Of a DNA stretch of 42,242 nt, positions 42,055 through 42,242 are shown in pieces. Positions within the stretch are counted from its first letter, which is position 1. Each line of letters starts with the position of its first letter. A program made the translations under genes and the position numbers. The notes beneath the pieces were generated by a model that worked only from the letters and a program-made list of their open reading frames with translations, was not told the origin of the DNA and ran no database searches. The stretch spans positions 1 through 42,242 of the forward strand of contig PSRJ01000013.1 of assembly GCA_003175985.1 (NCBI GenBank), given 5' to 3'. Origin of the DNA: Terriglobia bacterium. Its GTDB lineage: Bacteria; Acidobacteriota; Terriglobia; Bryobacterales; Bryobacteraceae.

Positions 42055-42242
42055 ATGGAAATATGGCAGCTGCGCTACTTTTGCGTTCTTGCCGAGCAAC
42101 TCCATTTCACTAAGGCCGCACTGTTGCTGAACGTCGCGCGTGTACCGCGACATTGCCGGAACGCCGGCCTATGCCGACCTCATCGGACTGTGGCGCCGGA
42201 GTACTGTGCCGCCCGCCCTCGAGCAATTTATCCGGCAGCTCC
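42055..42242 (+). pseudogene. LysR-family regulator with internal deletion
   Basis: The ATG at 42055 encodes a normal LysR N-terminus (MEIWQLRYFCVLAEQLHFTK, then AALLLNVA) as far as the start of the recognition helix, where PALSRQI would be expected. Right after, a shifted frame (from the GTG at 42140, +1) reads as a LysR C-terminus (VYRDIAGTPAYADLIGLWRR followed by a PPALEQFIRQL-type end). About 230 residues, most of the protein, are missing and the two parts are out of frame. The remnant runs into the window edge. Confidence 0.8.

Overview
The window looks like a chromosomal segment of a moderately GC-rich, free-living, diderm aerobe. The best guess is an Acidobacteriota member of the Bryobacterales/Solibacterales type. 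This rests on a large Oar-like outer-membrane receptor with an N-terminal carboxypeptidase-regulatory-like domain, an exosortase/EpsI pair, a bacillithiol-type deacetylase, a SdhCAB complex with an unusual five-helix-type anchor, many secreted proteins of unknown function, and dense packing with many 4-bp ATGA overlaps. The taxonomic call is inference; no rRNA is present. No phage, plasmid, integron or CRISPR locus is visible, and no gene-free stretch exceeds about 230 bases.

Layout. 1-71: truncated tRNA-Glu(UUC). 138-5168: envelope-sensing cluster on the plus strand (LiaI/LiaF-like membrane proteins, LytS-type kinase, LytTR regulator, then a TPR lipoprotein-or-secreted protein and a MacB-like permease), preceded by a pair of direct repeats spaced exactly 21 bp. 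5236-8009: GMC flavin oxidoreductase converging on a secreted protein of unknown function. 8151-11269 (minus): yebC-ruvC-secreted unknown-TlpA-like operon. 11405-13243 (minus): ABC exporter. 13317-16484 (plus): exosortase, EpsI, hybrid histidine kinase. 16505-22798 (minus): a compact eight-gene run (flippase-like membrane protein, PfkB kinase, rhomboid, glutaredoxin-like, BshB1-like, FolD, CoaE, HtrA). 22936-28064 (plus): secreted unknown, inorganic pyrophosphatase, and two coupled large multi-pass proteins resembling GT-C glycosyltransferases. 28065-31999 (minus): sdhCAB plus a small downstream gene, with a good sigma-70-type promoter. 32085-33752: SnoaL-like protein, a small unknown, and a secreted HExxH protein. 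33768-38068 (minus): second ABC exporter, secreted unknown, a 137-bp MITE-like element, tandem-Usp protein, RsbRD-N-like protein. 38159-41988 (plus): small membrane protein and the big receptor. 42055-end: LysR-family gene with its middle deleted.

Functional themes are envelope stress and export, thiol/redox homeostasis (TlpA, glutaredoxin, bacillithiol), central respiration, and surface carbohydrate or protein anchoring. A regulatory theme cuts across the window: several operon-first genes have a TAnnnT -10-like hexamer only 6-9 nt before the start codon, which would give leaderless or near-leaderless mRNAs. The most checkable unusual items are this -10/start pattern, the 21-bp repeats before the LiaF/LytTR operon, the Cys/His-rich SdhC, the foldback element at 36495-36631 that supplies a stop codon to the usp gene, and the internally deleted LysR gene.
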